Source of the DNA: Mageeibacillus sp. UBA1046
Lineage (GTDB): Bacteria > Bacillota > Clostridia > Saccharofermentanales > DTU023
Assembly (NCBI GenBank): GCA_002316595.1
Contig: DCDV01000017.1
Span: 99,280-114,526, forward strand
DNA length: 15,247 nt
Reading direction: 5' to 3'
Position numbers and translations under genes: made by a program. A model generated the notes under the pieces. That model searched no databases, had not been told where the DNA came from, and saw nothing but the letters and a program-made list of their open reading frames with translations. Of the stretch, positions 14,067-15,247 are shown in pieces (position 1 is the first letter of the stretch; the number at the start of each line of letters is the position of its first letter).

Positions 14067-14642
14067 ATGATCGGCAAACATATTGAGGATTTTCTTTATG
14101 AAAATCCGTCGGAGCTTGTGGTCGAGGCCAGTTGCGTCGCAACCGTAGGAACAGATAACACGCTCTTACACGCTTTAATGGTACTATCGTCAGTTGGTTA
14201 TAGTTCGATTCCGGTATTAAACAGCAAAGGACAACTTAAGGGAATAATCTCTCTGGCAATGATTATAAACGGGGTCAAGGACACCGAAAATTATAATTGG
14301 AGCCAGCTTTCTGAGCGCCACGTCAAGGAAATCATGCAGGAAGATCCGGCAAGAGTAACTCCGGACGCAGAGCTGGAAGATATTCTTCACCTGCTGGTTG
14401 AAGATAATTTTCTTTGCTGTACTGACCAAAGCGGAAAATTCACAGGTATTATCACGCGCAAAGCCATGCTTAAAAAGATTAACCAGTTTGCGCATCAGTT
14501 TGAGATCACTCATGAGGTAAAGCCTCGCAATAGTGAGAATAATAATGAGAAATCTCACAATGACGAGATGAGAGACAAGAACCTGACTTCGGTAAGAACT
14601 GAGAATAGAGCTGCACAGGCTGCTTTTCGCAGCACTTGGTAA
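14067..14642 (+). CDS. Tandem CBS-domain protein, DarB/CbpB-like
   Basis: Two CBS domains (about 17-70 and 83-140) make up most of this 191-residue protein. The pattern VATVGTDNTLLHALMVLSSV, then GYSSIPVL and an FxGI(I/F)TRK-like end at FTGIITRKAMLKKIN, resembles B. subtilis DarB (CbpB, about 147 residues). DarB binds cyclic di-AMP and controls partners such as the (p)ppGpp synthetase Rel and pyruvate carboxylase. Cyclic di-AMP binding here is inferred from resemblance only. Unlike DarB, this protein has a 45-residue charged, Asn-rich C-terminal tail that is probably disordered. The ATG at 14067 has GGAGG with 6 nt spacing; an upstream in-frame GTG at 14019 has no ribosome binding site. It appears monocistronic, with a terminator 35 bp downstream. 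Confidence 0.85.
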   Translation: MIGKHIEDFLYENPSELVVEASCVATVGTDNTLLHALMVLSSVGYSSIPVLNSKGQLKGIISLAMIINGVKDTENYNWSQLSERHVKEIMQEDPARVTPDAELEDILHLLVEDNFLCCTDQSGKFTGIITRKAMLKKINQFAHQFEITHEVKPRNSENNNEKSHNDEMRDKNLTSVRTENRAAQAAFRSTW

Positions 14643-14676
14643 TTGAATACTGACCAAGTTTTATTTGGATCAACAA

Positions 14677-14709
14677 AAGAACGGCTGTCTGGACCAGGCA
14701 GCCGTTCTT
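14677..14709. terminator. Bidirectional rho-independent terminator
   Basis: AAGAACGGCTG (14677-14687) pairs perfectly with CAGCCGTTCTT (14699-14709), and the inner bases can extend the stem to about 15 bp with a 3-nt loop. TTATTT follows on the plus strand and a CTTTTGTT tract on the minus strand. It sits between two convergent genes and can serve both. Confidence 0.92.
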
Positions 14710-14738
14710 ATTTGTAACGCCTTCAACAGAGACTAAGA

Positions 14739-15247
14739 TTAAACAGCAGCTTCAATTTCTGCAGCTGCCAATATAGCTTCGAAAGGCTGATCACCGATAA
14801 GCTCCTCGCCATTGGAGAACACCATCTTTGGAACTGCCGAAACGTCATATTGCATCGCTAATTGACTGAAAGTCTCGGCCTCGATCATCTCAGCCTTTAT
14901 ATTCGGATTCATAACAGCCAGCTTATGAGATCGGAGAACTGCGCCCGGACAATGGGGACATCCTAAGGTAACAAAGACTTTAATGTCCAAAGGGCCCTTA
15001 ATATTGGCGGCTCTCTCCTCCAATTCCGGTGCCAGCACAGCTCCTGCTCCTCCCAGTTCTAAAATAGCTGCGATCAAGGAATTGATCTCATGACCTGCAG
15101 GGATGCCGGAGAAACGCACACCCTGATCCTCTGCATCGGCACGGGTCAGATTAAGTCCCGGAATTCTTTCAATTCCAAGTTCTCGTGATCTTTCACATAC
15201 AGGATCATAATAAGCGCAGGTCAGTTTGTCTGAAAATGAGCACAGTT
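14739..15247 (-). CDS. Protein disulfide oxidoreductase (glutaredoxin-like, two thioredoxin folds), 5' end cut by right window edge
   Basis: The frame is open to the last base, giving 169 codons of the C-terminal part; nothing shows that the internal GTG at 15119 is the start. The visible order is the end of the first thioredoxin-like domain (YYDPVCERSRELGIERIPGL), the linker signature GVRFSGIPAGHEINSLI, and the second domain with VFVTLGCPHCPGAV (active site CPHC), AMQYDVSAVPKMVF and a C-terminal Ala-rich end. This order fits the protein disulfide oxidoreductase family of archaea and anaerobic bacteria, usually about 215-225 residues, so roughly 50 residues are missing. It probably works in cytoplasmic thiol-disulfide exchange, often together with a thioredoxin reductase. 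A cis-Pro follows Ala in the AVPK segment, as expected. It ends against the bidirectional terminator. Confidence 0.87.
   Translation of the reverse strand, partial: LCSFSDKLTCAYYDPVCERSRELGIERIPGLNLTRADAEDQGVRFSGIPAGHEINSLIAAILELGGAGAVLAPELEERAANIKGPLDIKVFVTLGCPHCPGAVLRSHKLAVMNPNIKAEMIEAETFSQLAMQYDVSAVPKMVFSNGEELIGDQPFEAILAAAEIEAAV

Noticed and set aside
14739..15119. A complete 126-residue thioredoxin-like protein starting at the GTG at 15119
   Set aside because: The frame continues upstream without a stop to the window edge, and the upstream residues match the first domain of protein disulfide oxidoreductases, so the gene is partial.

Overview
The window looks like a piece of chromosome from a strictly anaerobic, amino-acid-fermenting bacterium, most likely a Clostridia-like Firmicute. 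This is inference. The support is a complete glutamate (3-methylaspartate) fermentation gene set, strong AGGAGG-type ribosome binding sites, a DarB/CbpB-like CBS protein and a two-domain protein disulfide oxidoreductase of the kind found in anaerobes. GC content is moderate.

Positions 12457 down to 1 (minus strand) hold one long co-oriented gene run that leaves the window on the left. In transcription order it contains: class I fumarase-type hydratase alpha and beta subunits (probable mesaconase), a GntR-type regulator, glutamate mutase GlmS, its chaperone-like ATPase GlmL, GlmE, methylaspartate ammonia-lyase, an unrecognised P-loop protein with a degenerate tRNA-synthetase-type SAD domain, a 4 x 30 bp tandem repeat, then CitD, CitE, CitF (probable citramalate lyase gamma, beta, alpha), CitC ([lyase] ligase) and the start of CitG (prosthetic-group precursor synthase). 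Together they cover glutamate -> 3-methylaspartate -> mesaconate -> (S)-citramalate -> acetate + pyruvate, plus lyase maturation and a dedicated regulator. Most genes overlap or sit within about 10 nt of each other. The larger gaps are glmE/mal (143 bp), the repeat region (about 130 bp) and citF/citC (113 bp).

The 312 bp divergent region at 12458-12769 carries a probable leftward operon promoter with an overlapping inverted repeat (candidate operator) and a better rightward promoter for a membrane-anchored metallophosphoesterase (12770-13636, plus), whose metal-binding motifs are altered.

The right end (13677-15247) is unrelated housekeeping or stress content: a small Cys-rich single-span membrane protein (minus), a DarB/CbpB-like tandem-CBS protein (plus) with its promoter, a strong bidirectional terminator, and the 3' part of a CPHC-type protein disulfide oxidoreductase that runs off the right edge (minus).

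The items that known pathway biochemistry does not explain are the P-loop/SAD fusion inside the operon, the 30-bp repeat array next to it, the probable operator, and the altered phosphoesterase.
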